DNA from: JABDJX01 sp039942715
GTDB taxonomy: Bacteria; Pseudomonadota; Alphaproteobacteria; Rhodobacterales; Rhodobacteraceae
Reading direction: 5' to 3'
DNA: 64,000 bases
Assembly (NCBI GenBank): GCA_039942715.1
Contig: JBDVBY010000006.1
Coordinates: 248,001-312,000 of the forward strand
The notes under the pieces were generated by a model. It saw only the letters and a program-made list of their open reading frames with translations, was not told where the DNA came from and did no database searches. Positions 41,714 to 50,577 of this stretch are shown here, piece by piece. A program made the translations under genes and the position numbers. How positions within the stretch are numbered: position 1 is the stretch's first letter; each line of letters begins with the position of its first letter.

Positions 41714-42223
41714 TCAACTCTCGCTCAGCGCCACCTTCATATCCTTCACCAAATAAATCACCTCACCGTCCGCCTCGACGCGCCCGTCCGCGACACCCAT
41801 CGTCAAGCGTCGTGTCTGGATCGCCTTGGTGAAATCAACGGTGTAGGTCAGCAGCTTGCGATCCGGGCGCACCATGCCGGTCAGCTTCACTTCGCCAACC
41901 CCAAGCGCATAACCCCGCCCCTGCCAGCCGCGCCAGCCGAGGTTAAAACCTGTCAACTGCCACAGCCCATCAAGGCCAAGACAGCCGGGCATGATCGGGT
42001 TACCCGGGAAGTGACAGTCAAAGAACCAAAGGTCTGGTGTAATATCGAATTCAGCGGTGATATGGCCCTTGCCATGTTCGCCGCCGTCTTCAGATACATC
42101 CGTGATCCGGTCCATCATCAACATCGGCGGTGCGGGCAATTGCGCATTGCCTTCCCCAAACAATTCGCCCCGTGCACAGGCCAAAAGCCCTTCTTTGTCA
42201 AAAGATGTTGGAAAATCGCCCAT
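41714..42223 (-). CDS. fabA: 3-hydroxydecanoyl-[acyl-carrier-protein] dehydratase FabA
   Basis: FabA dehydrates and isomerises C10 intermediates, the branch point to unsaturated fatty acids. 169 residues; active site CHFPGNPIMPGCLGLDGLWQLTGF contains the catalytic His and the helix with Asp. Divergent from irr with about 170 bases between, the usual roseobacter arrangement. Confidence 0.97.
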   Translation of the reverse strand: MGDFPTSFDKEGLLACARGELFGEGNAQLPAPPMLMMDRITDVSEDGGEHGKGHITAEFDITPDLWFFDCHFPGNPIMPGCLGLDGLWQLTGFNLGWRGWQGRGYALGVGEVKLTGMVRPDRKLLTYTVDFTKAIQTRRLTMGVADGRVEADGEVIYLVKDMKVALSES

Positions 42224-42392
42224 CGCGCCCGCCTGTCTGTTGGTCTTTGTTGTTTAAAAAAGTCCCTTATCAGGGCCTAGGATTGTGGTGCAAGAGGCGA
42301 CAGTTCTTGCGACTCTTTCGCAAAAAGGCGTTTTTCATTTGAATCCTAACCCCAAGAGGCCATATATTTAACGCAGAGTAAGGATTTTGGCG

Positions 42393-42809
42393 ATGATTGA
42401 GACGGGACACACACGCGGCGCAGCATGGCTTGGCGACGCTGGCCTGCGCCCAACGCGGCAACGCGTGGCATTGGCGGCCCTGCTCGTGGGTGACGGCCAA
42501 GACCGCCATGTCACCGCTGAAAGCCTGCACGCCGCCAGCCAAGATGCTGACGAAACCGTCTCTTTGGCCACTGTTTACAATACTTTACGCGCCTTTTGTG
42601 ATGCGGGATTGTTGCAAGAGGTCATGGTCGACGGGTCAAAAAGCTATTTCGACACCCGCACCGATGACCATCCGCATTTCTTCTGGGAAGACGAACAGCG
42701 TCTGACGGATGCGCCTGCTGATCAGCTTGAAATCCGCAATCTGCCAAAGGCGCCCGAAGGGGCCGAGATTGCAAAGGTCGACGTCGTCATTCGCCTGCGT
42801 CGCAAATAA
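42393..42809 (+). CDS. irr: Iron response regulator Irr (Fur family)
   Basis: Irr represses or activates iron and heme genes according to heme status in Alphaproteobacteria. 138 residues with an N-terminal winged helix (GLRPTRQRVALAALLV, TVSLATVYNTLRAF) and a dimer domain with DDHPHFFWEDEQRL. The cysteine cluster of Fur is missing and the heme-regulatory motif GCPW of Bradyrhizobium is absent, as in other Rhodobacteraceae. ATG at 42393 follows AAGGA. Irr versus another Fur paralogue is decided by the fabA neighbour and the histidine block. Confidence 0.85.
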   Translation: MIETGHTRGAAWLGDAGLRPTRQRVALAALLVGDGQDRHVTAESLHAASQDADETVSLATVYNTLRAFCDAGLLQEVMVDGSKSYFDTRTDDHPHFFWEDEQRLTDAPADQLEIRNLPKAPEGAEIAKVDVVIRLRRK

Positions 42810-42821
42810 CCACTCTTTTGT

Positions 42822-42893
42822 TTCCCCGGGCTTTGCCCGACGACCCACCTGGGGGCGTTGCCCCCAGACCCCCAAGGCATTTTTGGACAGAAG
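42822..42893 (-). repeat. Intergenic repeat element, reverse orientation
   Basis: On the minus strand: lead CCAAAAATGCCTTGGGGG, stem-loop CTGGGGGC/GCCCCCAG (42849-42867), then CGGGCAAAGCCCG (42827-42839). It lies between irr and metG. Confidence 0.65.
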
Positions 42894-42952
42894 AAGGGTG
42901 ACGCCTTGCGCTGCCTCGGTTAGAAGGCGCATCACACCTATTTGGAATACCC

Positions 42953-44674
42953 ATGGCCCGCATACTTATCACCTCCGCGATCCCGTACATCAACGGGATC
43001 AAACACCTTGGCAATCTTGTCGGAAGCCAACTGCCTGCTGACCTTTATGCCCGCTACAATCGTGCGCGCGGCAACGAGGTTTTGTTCCTGTGCGCCACAG
43101 ATGAGCACGGCACACCAGCGGAGCTTGCCGCCGCAAAGGCAGGCAAACCCGTAGATGAGTTCTGCGCCGAGATGTGGCAGGTACAGGCAGACATCGCCGA
43201 TGGCTTTGGTCTGTCTTTTGACAAGTTCGGTCGCTCGTCCAGCCCACAAAACCACGCGCTGACGCAGCATTTTGCAGGGCGGCTGGCGGACGCGGGCCTC
43301 ATCGAGGAAGTGAGCGAAAAGCAGGTCTACTCCAACGCCGATGGCCGCTTTCTGCCCGATCGCTATATCGAAGGCACCTGCCCCAACTGCGGCTATGACA
43401 AAGCCCGCGGTGATCAATGCGAGAACTGCACCAAGCAGCTTGACCCAACCGATCTGATCGAGCCGCGCTCTGCCGTTTCTGGCTCGACCGATCTGGAGGT
43501 GCGCGAGACCACGCATCTTTACCTAAAGCAGCGCTCGATGCGCGATCAGTTGCAGGCGTGGATCGACAGCAAAACCGACTGGCCAATCCTGACCACATCG
43601 ATTGCCAAGAAATGGCTCAACGACGGCGACGGTTTGCAAGACCGCGGCATCACCCGCGATCTGGAGTGGGGCGTGCCCGTCAAACGCGGCGATGCGGATT
43701 GGCCCGGCATGGAAGGCAAAGTCTTTTACGTCTGGTTTGATGCGCCCATCGAATACATCGCCTGTGCAAAAGAATGGACCGACGCTTTGGGCCGTGATGA
43801 CGCTGAGTGGGAGCGCTGGTGGCGCACCGACAAAGGCGCGGACGACGTGAAATATGTTCAGTTCATGGGCAAAGATAACGTGCCGTTTCATACACTTAGC
43901 TTCCCGGCCACGATCATCGGGTCGGGCGAACCCTGGAAGCTGGTCGATTACATCAAGTCGTTCAACTACCTCAATTATGACGGCGGCCAGTTCTCTACAT
44001 CCCAAGGGCGCGGCGTGTTTATGGATCAGGCGCTTGAAATCCTGCCCGCAGACTACTGGCGCTGGTGGTTGCTGAGCCACGCCCCGGAAAGCTCCGACTC
44101 CGAGTTCACTTGGGAAAATTTCCAACAATCGGTGAACAAAGACCTTGCCGATGTGCTTGGCAACTTTGTCAGTCGCGTCACCAAATTCTGCCGGTCCAAA
44201 TTCGGCGAAGAGGTTCCCTCGGGCGGGGCATGGGGGCCCGATGAAGAAGCGCTGATCGCCAAGTTGCAAGACGGCCTCGCAGCCTACCAAGCTCAAATGG
44301 ACGCAATCGAAGTGCGCAAAGCCGCAAGCGAATTGCGCGCGATCTGGGTGGCAGGCAACGAGTATCTGCAAAACGCAGCACCTTGGGCGGTCTTCAAAGA
44401 GGATCCAGAGCGCGCCGCTGCGATCGTGCGTCTCGCCCTCAACCTGATCCGCGTTTACGCAGTGCTGTCCGCTCCCTTTATTCCGACGGCGTCAGCAAAA
44501 ATGCTAAGTGCTATGAACACGCTCGATACAGACTGGCCGTCCGACATGAAGGACGCACTCAGTGCTCTGCCCGAAGGGCATGGCTTTGCCGTGCCTGATG
44601 TGCTGTTTGCCAAAATCAGCGACGAAGACCGCGAAGGCTGGCAGGAGAAATTTGCGGGCGTGCGCGCTGATTGA
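42953..44674 (+). CDS. metG: Methionyl-tRNA synthetase
   Basis: 573 residues. The HIGH-type motif is HLGN in YINGIKHLGN near residue 17-20; the zinc knuckle CPNCGYDKARGDQCENC is at about 143-159; the KMSKS loop reads FSTSQG at about 347, a known variant in this group. The class I core and anticodon-binding helices are complete, while the C-terminal tRNA-binding domain of E. coli MetG is absent. Transcribed apart from irr. Confidence 0.96.
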   Translation: MARILITSAIPYINGIKHLGNLVGSQLPADLYARYNRARGNEVLFLCATDEHGTPAELAAAKAGKPVDEFCAEMWQVQADIADGFGLSFDKFGRSSSPQNHALTQHFAGRLADAGLIEEVSEKQVYSNADGRFLPDRYIEGTCPNCGYDKARGDQCENCTKQLDPTDLIEPRSAVSGSTDLEVRETTHLYLKQRSMRDQLQAWIDSKTDWPILTTSIAKKWLNDGDGLQDRGITRDLEWGVPVKRGDADWPGMEGKVFYVWFDAPIEYIACAKEWTDALGRDDAEWERWWRTDKGADDVKYVQFMGKDNVPFHTLSFPATIIGSGEPWKLVDYIKSFNYLNYDGGQFSTSQGRGVFMDQALEILPADYWRWWLLSHAPESSDSEFTWENFQQSVNKDLADVLGNFVSRVTKFCRSKFGEEVPSGGAWGPDEEALIAKLQDGLAAYQAQMDAIEVRKAASELRAIWVAGNEYLQNAAPWAVFKEDPERAAAIVRLALNLIRVYAVLSAPFIPTASAKMLSAMNTLDTDWPSDMKDALSALPEGHGFAVPDVLFAKISDEDREGWQEKFAGVRAD

Positions 44675-44758
44675 TTTAATGCGGCAATTCTTCGGCGTGT
44701 CGATCTGCTTGGGAGGCGCGCGTCCTGAATTGGTTTCAATCGCGGAACCAGCGGCCCA

Positions 44759-45415
44759 TTAACTGCGCGAGAGGTCGAGACTCTCCGCCGTATTTTGGAC
44801 CGATGATTGGGGCCCTAGAGAAAAGTCAGCCCCGCAAAGCATCCAAGCCTTCTCAGGCTCCATCCGCGCACGCACCCGCTCTAATCGCCAACCTTCCACC
44901 CCAGCGGCCCCATGCGCAGGCGTCAAAGACCAGCGCGTTTCCACCCCCGGCGCACCGCCCGCCTCGGGTGTCAAAAGCAACCCCACAGGGACAAGCTTGC
45001 CTTCGCGCGCGCCCGTCTCGGCCGCCAGATGCAACCGCCGCACCGCCGTAAGACCAGGGGGATGCGGCAGATCAGCCACCACCAATGACACCAATCCTGC
45101 GCGCAACACCTCTTCCATGCACCATAACAAATCTTCGGGCCGCTTGGGATTGAGAAAGATCAGCCTTGAAGGATCAATCAACGCCTGCACCCCCTGCGCA
45201 TTCAAGCCCCCCGGTATCCACGCTGGCCTGATCCAAAACACCGGCCCTTGCAACGCCCTAGCAACAGACAACGCCAAGCGACGCCGCGCCAACCCGCAAA
45301 ACTCATGCACCCGCGCGCGCTCAAGCATCAGATCCTGCAAAAACGGCAAAGGCTCAGCCGCCCGTTTACGGTGGCTTTGACGGGTCAGCAGATGAGCGAT
45401 AGCAGCGTCAGGCAT
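44759..45415 (-). CDS. ImuA-like (SulA/RecA-related) SOS protein, stand-alone
   Basis: 218 residues. The blocks VHEFCGLARRRLALSVARAL, VFWIRPAWIPGGLNAQGV, SRLIFLNPKRPEDLLWCMEEVLRAG and SLVVADLP follow the RecA-like layout of ImuA proteins, which serve translesion synthesis with ImuB and DnaE2. No Walker A is seen, as usual in ImuA. A perfect SOS box (45433-45447) ends 18 bases before the ATG at 45415, which AGGGTGA precedes. imuB and dnaE2 are not next to it: metG converges downstream. The name is an inference from layout and SOS box. Confidence 0.7.
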   Translation of the reverse strand: MPDAAIAHLLTRQSHRKRAAEPLPFLQDLMLERARVHEFCGLARRRLALSVARALQGPVFWIRPAWIPGGLNAQGVQALIDPSRLIFLNPKRPEDLLWCMEEVLRAGLVSLVVADLPHPPGLTAVRRLHLAAETGAREGKLVPVGLLLTPEAGGAPGVETRWSLTPAHGAAGVEGWRLERVRARMEPEKAWMLCGADFSLGPQSSVQNTAESLDLSRS

Positions 45416-45432
45416 AGTAATCACCCTATAAT

Positions 45433-45447
45433 GTTCTTACTTTGTTC
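45433..45447 (-). promoter_or_regulatory. LexA (SOS) box of the ImuA-like gene
   Basis: GTTC, seven bases (TTACTTT), GTTC: an exact alphaproteobacterial LexA operator. It overlaps the expected promoter of the minus-strand gene starting at 45415. Confidence 0.82.
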
Positions 45448-45464
45448 TCAAATATTTTCTCCTT

Positions 45465-45543
45465 TCTTCTTGGTAAAAATATCCCGGGGAGCGCGAGGGG
45501 CAGAGCCCCTCGCCGTGGCGACGCGCAAAGCGCGGCGCAAAAC
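45465..45543 (+). repeat. Intergenic repeat element with two stem-loops
   Basis: Lead CTTGGTAAAAATATCCCGGG, stem-loop GCGAGGGGC/GCCCCTCGC (45492-45513), then GACGCGCAAAGCGCGGCG as second hairpin. Nearly identical in plan to the copy at 38994. It lies upstream of the aldo-keto reductase. Confidence 0.78.
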
Positions 45544-45603
45544 CAACTTGCCAAGTTCCTCTCCACGGTTAGGTAGAACAGCAATAAGCAACAGGACACG
45601 ATC

Positions 45604-46647
45604 ATGAACCGCACCACCCTCGGCCGCACCGGCATTGAAGTCAGCGAATACTGCCTCGGCACAATGACCTTCGGCACCCAAACAGACGAAGCCGACAGCC
45701 ACACACAGATCGAGATGGCCCTGGAAGCTGGCATTGATTTTCTCGACACCGCCGAAATGTATCCGGTGAACCCAATTCTGAAAGAAACTGTTGGTCGCAC
45801 TGAAGAAATCATCGGCAACTGGAACGCAAAATCAGGTCGGCGCTCGGAGTGTGTGATCGCCACCAAACACTCCGGTCAAAGCGGCCTTGTGCGCTCAGCT
45901 CAGCCAATCACGAAAGATACGATTGAAGAAACCCTGAACGGCTCTCTCAAACGTCTGCAAACCGACTACGTCGATCTCTATCAGCTTCATTGGCCAAACC
46001 GCGGCTCGTACCACTTTCGCCAGAACTGGGGTTTCGATCCCCGCAAACAGCCTGCGCAGGACGCCGTGTTTGACGAAATGTGTGGCATTCTGGAAAAGCT
46101 GAAAGAAATGGAAAGCGCCGGTAAAATCCGCTCTTTCGGACTTTCCAACGAAAGTGCGTGGGGCACAATGAAATGGATTGAGGCAGCCAAAGTCACCGGC
46201 GGGCCGCGCGTTGCCGCAATGCAAAACGAGTACTCAATGCTTTGCCGTCTCTACGACACCGACCTTGGCGAGGCCGCCTATCACGAAGACGTCACACTTT
46301 TGGCGTTCTCCCCGCTTGCCGCTGGATACTTGACTGGAAAGTACCAAGGCGGCGCGGTCCCCGAAGGTTCGCGCAAATCTATCAACGAAGGCATGGGAGG
46401 AAGGTCATCATCACGTGTGGAAGCCGCGACAGGAGCTTACCTCGAGATCGCCAAAAACCATGGTGTTGACCCAACACATATGGCCCTTGCTTGGACCGTA
46501 AACAGACCATTTCCGACGATTCCGATTTTCGGCGCAACAACCACCGAACAATTGGCTCACATTTTGAATGGTTTAGACGTTAACCTTAATCAAGACCTAC
46601 TGGCTGACGTCGACAAAGCACACCAAGCGCATCCGATGCCCTACTAG
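45604..46647 (+). CDS. Aldo/keto reductase (Tas-like)
   Basis: A 347-residue NADPH-dependent oxidoreductase with the TIM-barrel tetrad Asp48, Tyr53, Lys88 and His129 (GIDFLDTAEMYP, VIATKHSG, LYQLHWPNR). It resembles E. coli Tas. Natural substrate unknown. Transcribed alone downstream of a repeat element. Confidence 0.92.
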   Translation: MNRTTLGRTGIEVSEYCLGTMTFGTQTDEADSHTQIEMALEAGIDFLDTAEMYPVNPILKETVGRTEEIIGNWNAKSGRRSECVIATKHSGQSGLVRSAQPITKDTIEETLNGSLKRLQTDYVDLYQLHWPNRGSYHFRQNWGFDPRKQPAQDAVFDEMCGILEKLKEMESAGKIRSFGLSNESAWGTMKWIEAAKVTGGPRVAAMQNEYSMLCRLYDTDLGEAAYHEDVTLLAFSPLAAGYLTGKYQGGAVPEGSRKSINEGMGGRSSSRVEAATGAYLEIAKNHGVDPTHMALAWTVNRPFPTIPIFGATTTEQLAHILNGLDVNLNQDLLADVDKAHQAHPMPY

Positions 46648-46717
46648 CAATCAAGGCCTTGCCCCGGCCAAAAGCCCTTATTAGTGTCTGTTTTAGGGGA
46701 AATGTCGGGAGACATAC

Positions 46718-47068
46718 ATGTCTGCGGTTCTGCGTGGGATACTGGTTGCAGTATGCCTGTTCACTTTGGCTGCGTGCCAAGAGGACGGCGCGGATACGGT
46801 TGAGTCAAATTCGATCTTTCCCGACGTGATCGCGCAAGAACGTGAGAAATGTGAAGACGACGGCGGACGCTGGGGCGCAACGCCCGGCGATACCGGGTTC
46901 ACCTGTTTTAAGACCCTGTCTGATGCCAACAAACGCTGTAGCACTGAATCTGATTGCCAAGGCCTGTGTTTGGCCCGCTCGCAAACTTGCGCGCCGGTCG
47001 AACCATTTTATGGCTGTCACGAAGTGCTTGGCTCCAACGGCTTACGCCAAACCCGGTGTGTTGAATGA
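46718..47068 (+). CDS. Cysteine-rich lipoprotein
   Basis: 116 residues with a lipobox (LAAC, Cys20). The mature part holds eight cysteines (EKCEDDGG, FTCFK, KRCSTESDCQGLCLARSQTCAP, YGCHEV, TRCVE), likely forming disulfides in the periplasm. Function unknown. It overlaps the lipocalin gene by four bases and so seems to work with it. Confidence 0.78.
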   Translation: MSAVLRGILVAVCLFTLAACQEDGADTVESNSIFPDVIAQEREKCEDDGGRWGATPGDTGFTCFKTLSDANKRCSTESDCQGLCLARSQTCAPVEPFYGCHEVLGSNGLRQTRCVE

Positions 47069-47586
47069 AACGTGCTTTCTTAATCGCTTTGACCTGTTTG
47101 CTCACCGCCTGTGTTGGCCAAAGTTATCGCAATTCATCGGTGCAAATGACCTCGATGGCAGTATTTGACGCGGAACGCTACGCAGGACTTTGGTACGAAG
47201 TCGCCCGCTTTCCGGCTCCGTTCCAAAAAGGGTGCTCTAACACCGAAGCCGAGTACGCAGTGGTCGCGCCGGGCCAGCTTTCGGTACGCAATTCTTGCAT
47301 GAAAGATGGCGCCCTCAGCGTGATCGAAGGCAGCGCCGAAGTGGTCGGCCCCGGTCGCCTCAAAGTGCGCCTTGGCAATATCCCGTTTGCGGGCGATTAC
47401 TGGGTCCTCTGGGTTGATGAAGGCTATCGCACGGCTGTGGTCGGCGCGCCTTCCGGCAAAGTTGGCTGGATCTTGAACCGCACACCCAACATCCCTGCAG
47501 ACCGCTTGAACGCTGCGCGGCAAATTCTTGATTTCAATGGATACCGCCTGTCAGAACTGGTGATGACACAGCAGGTGACACCATGA
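47065..47586 (+). CDS. blc: Outer membrane lipoprotein, lipocalin family (Blc-like)
   Basis: 173 residues; lipobox LTAC (Cys16), then the lipocalin signature GLWYEVARFPAPFQKGC and eight strands ending in the helix ADRLNAARQILDFNGY. Bacterial lipocalins bind hydrophobic ligands such as lysophospholipids in the outer membrane. Both neighbours overlap it by four bases (ATGA). Confidence 0.92.
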   Translation: MKRAFLIALTCLLTACVGQSYRNSSVQMTSMAVFDAERYAGLWYEVARFPAPFQKGCSNTEAEYAVVAPGQLSVRNSCMKDGALSVIEGSAEVVGPGRLKVRLGNIPFAGDYWVLWVDEGYRTAVVGAPSGKVGWILNRTPNIPADRLNAARQILDFNGYRLSELVMTQQVTP

Positions 47587-48074
47587 GCAAAATAGCCATT
47601 CTTGGCCTTGGACAGCGCGGTGAATTCTGGCTTCAAACCGCTCTGCAATCTGGCTGGCAGGTCTCGGGATTTGATCCTGACCCCAAAGCGCTTGGCACCA
47701 CGCGGCGCGGCGAATGGCGACGCGAAAAGACAATCTCCGGCACAGTAAAAGACGCCAACTGGATCGTCTGCTGCCTGCCTGAGCGGCTGGAACTGATGCA
47801 AAAAGTCATCCAGCGCGCCCAGGCCGAAGCGCCAGAAACCAGTGTGATTGCTGTAGACACAAGCTTTCCGGTTGATGATGTGCAAACCTGCGCGACGCGA
47901 CGCGGCCAGTTGGTACAGGTGCGCTTTGATCTCAAGGACGGGTTTGAGCTGGCGGTCACCTCGAAAAACGCAGCCCCCATCAAAGACGCTGCCACCACAA
48001 CGCTGGCCGAATTTGCTGCAACGCTGTCGCTTGAACCCACCAACGTGCAAAGCGAACACGCCGAAAGCGCCTAG
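47583..48074 (+). CDS. Short NAD(P)-binding Rossmann protein
   Basis: 163 residues with GLGQRG at about 8-13 followed by FDPDPKA, as in 3-hydroxyacyl-CoA or 6-phosphogluconate dehydrogenase cofactor domains; VCCLPERLELMQKVIQ fits the former. The usual C-terminal catalytic helical domain is missing, so it may be a truncated or specialised protein. Last gene of the lipoprotein-lipocalin operon. Confidence 0.7.
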   Translation: MSKIAILGLGQRGEFWLQTALQSGWQVSGFDPDPKALGTTRRGEWRREKTISGTVKDANWIVCCLPERLELMQKVIQRAQAEAPETSVIAVDTSFPVDDVQTCATRRGQLVQVRFDLKDGFELAVTSKNAAPIKDAATTTLAEFAATLSLEPTNVQSEHAESA

Positions 48075-48949
48075 TCTTTTTCCGGTGTGATTACTTCGCT
48101 CAACAATGCCGCCGCAATCAAAAGCGCGCCAATCGCTTCTTGCGCCCCAAACGGCTCGCCCGACAAAAGCGCAGCTGAAATCACGCCCGCCACCACTTCG
48201 GTCATCAAAAGCAAACCCGCACGCGCCGGCGTCAGCAACGTGGCCGGCCAAAGCGTCATTGCAAGCGTTGGCACGATGTAAAGCGCTGTGAAAACAATCC
48301 AGGGAGCCGCTGCAAAAGCGTCCTGCCCGATAGAAGTTCCTGAAAGCACGAACAAACTGCCCGTAAAAAAGGCGCAACCTGTCACAAACGCCACAATCAG
48401 ATCAGGCACGGGAACGCTCGGCATGCGGTAAAGCTTGAGTGAGACCAACGACCAGCTTACCCCGGCGATCAGCGCCATCACATCGCCAATGTTGCGCGGC
48501 CACGGTAGACCACCCTCCAAGCCTAACACCACGCAAAGCCCCACCAGCCCCAACGCAAGCGTGCCAAAACGCGCAACTGTTGGCTTGTGGCCTAAAACGA
48601 CCATGCCGAGCGCGGTGCTCCAAACCGGCGTGAGATAAAACAAAAGGATCGCGCGCACGATTTCCGTCTGGGTCAGCGCAGCGGTAAACAACCCGATCGA
48701 AGTCCCGGCCAAAAGGCCTGCGATCGCCAGATCACCCTTGCGCTCCAAAATCGAGCGCCAGCGCCAAATAACCAAGGGCAGGATCATCACGAAGCCCGCA
48801 CCAAACACCAATGCCGATGGAGCAGCCCCCGCTAAACCAGCAGCCTCAACCTGCTTAAGCGGAATCCAATAGAGCCCCCAAAGAACGCCGCCAAACAGCA
48901 GACAATATCGCGCGCGTTTTTCCTGACCCATAAACCGTTGATAGCCCAT
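48071..48949 (-). CDS. DMT-superfamily (EamA) transporter
   Basis: 292 residues, ten membrane helices in two EamA halves (VLWGLYWIPLKQV; VVAGVISAALLSGEP). Substrate not known. Converges with the NAD-binding gene and overlaps it by four bases. Divergent from another DMT transporter. Confidence 0.85.
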   Translation of the reverse strand: MGYQRFMGQEKRARYCLLFGGVLWGLYWIPLKQVEAAGLAGAAPSALVFGAGFVMILPLVIWRWRSILERKGDLAIAGLLAGTSIGLFTAALTQTEIVRAILLFYLTPVWSTALGMVVLGHKPTVARFGTLALGLVGLCVVLGLEGGLPWPRNIGDVMALIAGVSWSLVSLKLYRMPSVPVPDLIVAFVTGCAFFTGSLFVLSGTSIGQDAFAAAPWIVFTALYIVPTLAMTLWPATLLTPARAGLLLMTEVVAGVISAALLSGEPFGAQEAIGALLIAAALLSEVITPEKD

Positions 48950-49003
48950 TCAACTCGCCGCGCAAGCTTGCGCTTCACGCACATGAGGCGCACAAGGCAA
49001 GCC

Positions 49004-49891
49004 ATGGAACTTTGGGTATTTTTCGCAATTCTGGCCGCGGCAGCGCAAACCGTGCGTTTCGCGGTTCAAAAGACACTGGCAAGCGCGACCCTAAGCCCGG
49101 CAGCCGCCACTTGGGCGCGCTTTGTATACTCGGCCCCGTTGGTGGCCTTACTTGCCTTCGCTTACGCCAAAGTCACCAATCAAACCCTGCCAGCCCCCGC
49201 CCCCGGCTTTTGGCCCTATGCTTTGTCTGGCGGGCTATTCCAAATCTTGGCAACGATCTGCACCGTCAGCCTGTTCAAACTGCGCGCCTTTGCCGTTGGG
49301 ATCACCTTCAAGAAAACCGAAGTCATGCTGACCGTATTGGTCGGCCTCGTGATCCTAGGCGACACCGTCAGCTTGATGGGCATCATCGCAATTGCCTTGG
49401 GATTCATAGGCGTTCTGCTTTTGTCAGACCCACCCGAAGGCGGCAGTTTCTTCAACCGCGCCGCTGGCATCGGGCTGCTTTCGGGCGTGTTCTTCGCCCT
49501 CTCCGCTGTCACCTATCGTGGGGCGACGCTTGCGCTTAACACTGGCGATCCGGTGCTAACGGGCGGTGCCACGCTCGCACTGGTCACTGCTTGGCAGACC
49601 CTCGCACTTGGACTTTGGCTGTGGTGGTTTGAGAAAGGTCAAATCACCGCAACCCTCAAGGCTTGGCGCACCAGCGCCTTTGTTGGCGTCTTTTCCCTGA
49701 TCGGAAGCTGGAGCTGGTTTGCGGCCTTTTCGCTGATGAACGCGGCGCTTGTCTTTGCTGTTGGGCAGATAGAGCTGATCTTTTCGTTGCTCGTCGGCGC
49801 GCTCTGGTTTCGCGAGAAACTGCAAATGCGCGAATTGGTCGGTATGGGCGTTTTAACCGTCTCGATCCTCGCCACAGCCTTCTTAGCCTAA
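49004..49891 (+). CDS. DMT-superfamily (EamA) transporter
   Basis: 295 residues from ATG 49004 with ten predicted helices. The first half has VRFAVQKTLA and KKTEVMLTVLVGLVILGD typical of EamA, the second half ELIFSLLVGALWFREKL. Not closely similar to its divergent neighbour by eye. Overlaps the Nudix stop by four bases, convergent. Confidence 0.85.
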   Translation: MELWVFFAILAAAAQTVRFAVQKTLASATLSPAAATWARFVYSAPLVALLAFAYAKVTNQTLPAPAPGFWPYALSGGLFQILATICTVSLFKLRAFAVGITFKKTEVMLTVLVGLVILGDTVSLMGIIAIALGFIGVLLLSDPPEGGSFFNRAAGIGLLSGVFFALSAVTYRGATLALNTGDPVLTGGATLALVTAWQTLALGLWLWWFEKGQITATLKAWRTSAFVGVFSLIGSWSWFAAFSLMNAALVFAVGQIELIFSLLVGALWFREKLQMRELVGMGVLTVSILATAFLA

Positions 49892-50577
49892 AGCCAAACC
49901 ACCTGACTTTGTTCTTCGTTCTTGACGAAGGCCACGCGGTCGGGCGCATCCATGCGCGGCAAATGGCTTTCCAACTCGCCCAATACGACCCGCGTGATGA
50001 ACGGCAGGTTTAGATCGCGCGCACGATCCAGCGCCACCCAATGCACATGGCTCAACTCGGCTTCGGCCTGCGCGAAATCATCTGGATCACTGCTTAGGGC
50101 TTCTGCATCCGCCAGAAAGAACCGCGCATCAAACCGACGCGGTCGCCCCGGAGGGGTAACTGCGCGAAAGAAAAAACGCAGTGCTGATGCATCCGGGCGC
50201 AGATCAAGCGCGGCAAAACTTGTCCACGCCTTTGGCGCATCGCTCCACGCACCCGGCACCCCAAGGCTTTGCCCGGTTTCTTCCCAAAGTTCTCTGATTG
50301 CAGCCGTTGCCAGCGCATCAGGAGAAGCCGCCGAACCATCTACCCAAAGTCGGGCGTGACACATTTCGCCAAGTGCGCCTGCTAAAGCAATGTCACCATC
50401 ACCACCATCCACCGCACCACCGGGAAAGACGTATTTGTCCGGCATGAACGCCGCACGCGCCCCGCGCTGGCCCATCAGCACCTTTGGCGCGCTCGACGCA
50501 TCGCGCACCAAAATGACGGTTGCCGCATCGCGGATCGGCGCGTCCATCGGTTCAGTTGGAGGAAGCATCAAATCCAT
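49888..50577 (-). CDS. Nudix hydrolase
   Basis: About 229 residues. It begins APIRDAATVILVRDA, has MGQRGARAAFMPDKYVFPGGAVD and the Nudix box end AAIRELWEETGQSLG, with an insertion lengthening the box region, as in the NUDT7/19-like CoA-pyrophosphatase group and related. The start could be 50577, 50568 or 50547; the first two overlap the DUF983 stop. Confidence 0.85.
   Translation of the reverse strand: MDLMLPPTEPMDAPIRDAATVILVRDASSAPKVLMGQRGARAAFMPDKYVFPGGAVDGGDGDIALAGALGEMCHARLWVDGSAASPDALATAAIRELWEETGQSLGVPGAWSDAPKAWTSFAALDLRPDASALRFFFRAVTPPGRPRRFDARFFLADAEALSSDPDDFAQAEAELSHVHWVALDRARDLNLPFITRVVLGELESHLPRMDAPDRVAFVKNEEQSQVVWL

Noticed and set aside
43523..44371. Minus-strand open frame of 282 codons opposite metG
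   Set aside because: Antisense to a complete methionyl-tRNA synthetase gene; no support of its own.
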